This document shows, piece by piece, positions 62,760-64,000 of a stretch of DNA of 64,000 bases (positions are counted from its first letter, which is position 1; each line of letters begins with the position of its first letter). Source of the stretch: Fratercula arctica (taxonomy: Eukaryota > Chordata > Aves > Charadriiformes > Alcidae); assembly GCA_947846985.1 (NCBI GenBank), contig CANTUZ010000003.1, positions 97,052,704 to 97,116,703 of the forward strand, in the 5' to 3' direction. A program made the translations under genes and the position numbers. The notes under the pieces are model-generated. The model ran no database searches. It saw nothing but the letters and a program-made list of their open reading frames with translations, and was not told where the DNA came from.

Positions 62760-63298
62760 AGCTTTTTTTTCCCCTCTCTTTCCTTCTAAATGCAGTGACT
62801 TCATAGCTGTGTTCCAGTTTCTTTTGAACTACGCACCAGAGACATCATAAATAACAACTTGCTGCCATCTCATTAAGAACCAGAAATTTTCCAGCCATTA
62901 AGAAACTGAATTCCCTTCACATTTGCAGGTTGTGCTGTCTCACTGGCAGCTCTCTCTGTAAGGTTCCCTGACATTGCGAGCTTAGTGCAAATCAAATCAA
63001 AACCTTAATTCATCCTCTGTCTTCTCCCCCAGTCCTTTGTTAGAAGTGTCACATCCACAACGCTCTATTTTTCGCCTCATGTCTCAAGGGTCGTCTCCAG
63101 TTCCTCCTTCCCTCTCTTTCCATGTCAGTCAAACCTGTTAAGATCTATTATTTTTCTTTTCCTCCTTGGAGGCAGTCATGTCCCAGTTTGATTATTGCAC
63201 TTCTCCCTCTGGGGCCCTTCTTCACTATATTTTTTTCTAGTCCATACAAAACCAGTCTTCCTTTCTGCCTTGCGAATCCCCTCAAACCTAACTGGTGG
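62760..63298. other. Unique non-coding DNA
   Basis: Pyrimidine-rich on the plus strand between about 63010 and 63240. No gene seen. Confidence 0.5.
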
Positions 63299-63367
63299 GT
63301 TAGTTTAGTTAGTTAGTTAAACTAAACTTAGTTTAACTAATTAGATCTTTCATATATATATATATAA
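63299..63367. repeat. TTAG-type simple repeat with perfect hairpin and TA run
   Basis: Irregular TTAG/TTTAG units (63299-63318) run into a perfect 10-bp inverted repeat, TTAGTTAAAC at 63313-63322 and GTTTAACTAA at 63331-63340, around the 8-base loop TAAACTTA. A (TA)n run follows at about 63352-63366. Confidence 0.85.
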
Positions 63368-64000
63368 AAAAATGTCTTAGGAGAAGCTGGCATCCACACA
63401 CCGATCCTAGCTCTTGTTTTGATCTGCATGTCCCTGCGCCGTCTCGCTAGGGTGGGAAAGAAATTCATATTTAACCAACTTTCAGAGCTTTTGTGTTGGA
63501 AACAGAAAAAACCAAACAGCTGAGCTGGTCAAAAGTATGCAGCTGGGATTCTCTAAGCTTCAGACGCAGTCGTGCTGGCTGCACTGGGAGGGAACACGAG
63601 CACAGATAAACAGAACATTCAAACTAATGAGATACCCACAACACTGCAAATAACGTAAATAGGGGGTGGGATGGAGCTGCTCATGACAGATTTTTTCATG
63701 GCTGGTCTGAACTGACCATTAAAACCGACAACAGAGCAGAAGAGTGAACTCAAGGCAAGAGCAGCCTGCACCACCCGTGCAGTCAGATGGAAGTTTTCGT
63801 TTCTTACCTTACGTACACCATGTTGCTGCCCTTCCACATGGACAGTACACGGCCCCCAGGAGACAAGCAGAGGATACACCGTGATACGGGAGTGGGAACA
63901 GTTCCAGGTGAGCTGCCGGAAGGTAATATCAAATGGCAGGTGGAAATCCAGCATCCTGGAAATCCAAAACATTACAGAATTAGCAACTAGGATTGCCCCA
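63368..64000. other. Unique non-coding DNA to window end
   Basis: No repeat or supported gene. A 117-codon minus-strand frame (63619-63972) shows no splice or family support. Confidence 0.5.

Noticed and set aside
1..64000. Endogenous retrovirus, LTR pair, tRNA, rRNA or prokaryotic genes
   Set aside because: No paired LTRs, primer-binding site, gag/pol/env-like frame, tRNA cloverleaf or rRNA sequence was noticed by eye; a RepeatMasker and tRNAscan run would be the decisive test.

Overview
This window reads as nuclear DNA of a bird. The diagnostic feature is a set of CR1 LINE copies ending in the avian-type octamer tail (ATTCTGTG or ATTCTATG, preceded by the CCTTCCAAC-type stretch). There are eight recognisable younger copies and two much older, decayed ones. 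I see no Alu, L1, MIR, bacterial operon, rRNA, tRNA or CRISPR array. The sequence is mostly AT-rich, CpG-poor single-copy DNA with scattered homopolymers and microsatellites, as expected for intron or intergenic DNA of an amniote. The species cannot be named from this.

Layout. 1-8.7 kb: unique non-coding DNA with a TAGTC pentamer microsatellite (5714-5800). 8.7-9.2 kb: CR1 copy 1, with an open reading frame reaching its 3' end. 9.2-23 kb: unique DNA with A25 and A26 tracts. 23.0-27.7 kb: CR1 copies 2 and 3, the latter missing its 3' end. 27.8-44 kb: unique DNA with two ancient CR1 relics (about 32.7 and 38.2 kb), a duplicated G12-containing 24-mer (33.85 kb) and a 207-bp GGAA/GGGA tract (35.55 kb). 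44.1-51.7 kb: CR1 copies 4, 5 and 6. 53.2-55.7 kb: the most gene-like part, with two exon-like frames on the minus strand and a CpG-enriched block on their upstream side. 56.9 and 60.1 kb: CR1 copies 7 and 8. 57-64 kb: unique DNA, parts of which have the look of conserved regulatory DNA.

Genes. No complete gene can be assembled. The best case is a minus-strand exon at 54328-54130 (66 codons, pyrimidine-rich acceptor, AG|GTAAGT donor). A second minus-strand frame at 53416-53173, ending in a stop, has coding-like codon use but ambiguous splice signals. The two can be joined in phase only through a weak acceptor at 53372. I do not recognise the protein. Nearly all other open frames are of the length expected by chance in 64 kb, or belong to CR1.

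I found no evidence of a new biological system. The observations most worth checking are the candidate exons, the sense/antisense splice-site overlap at 53.2-53.4 kb, the CpG-rich block and the possible enhancer-like stretches.
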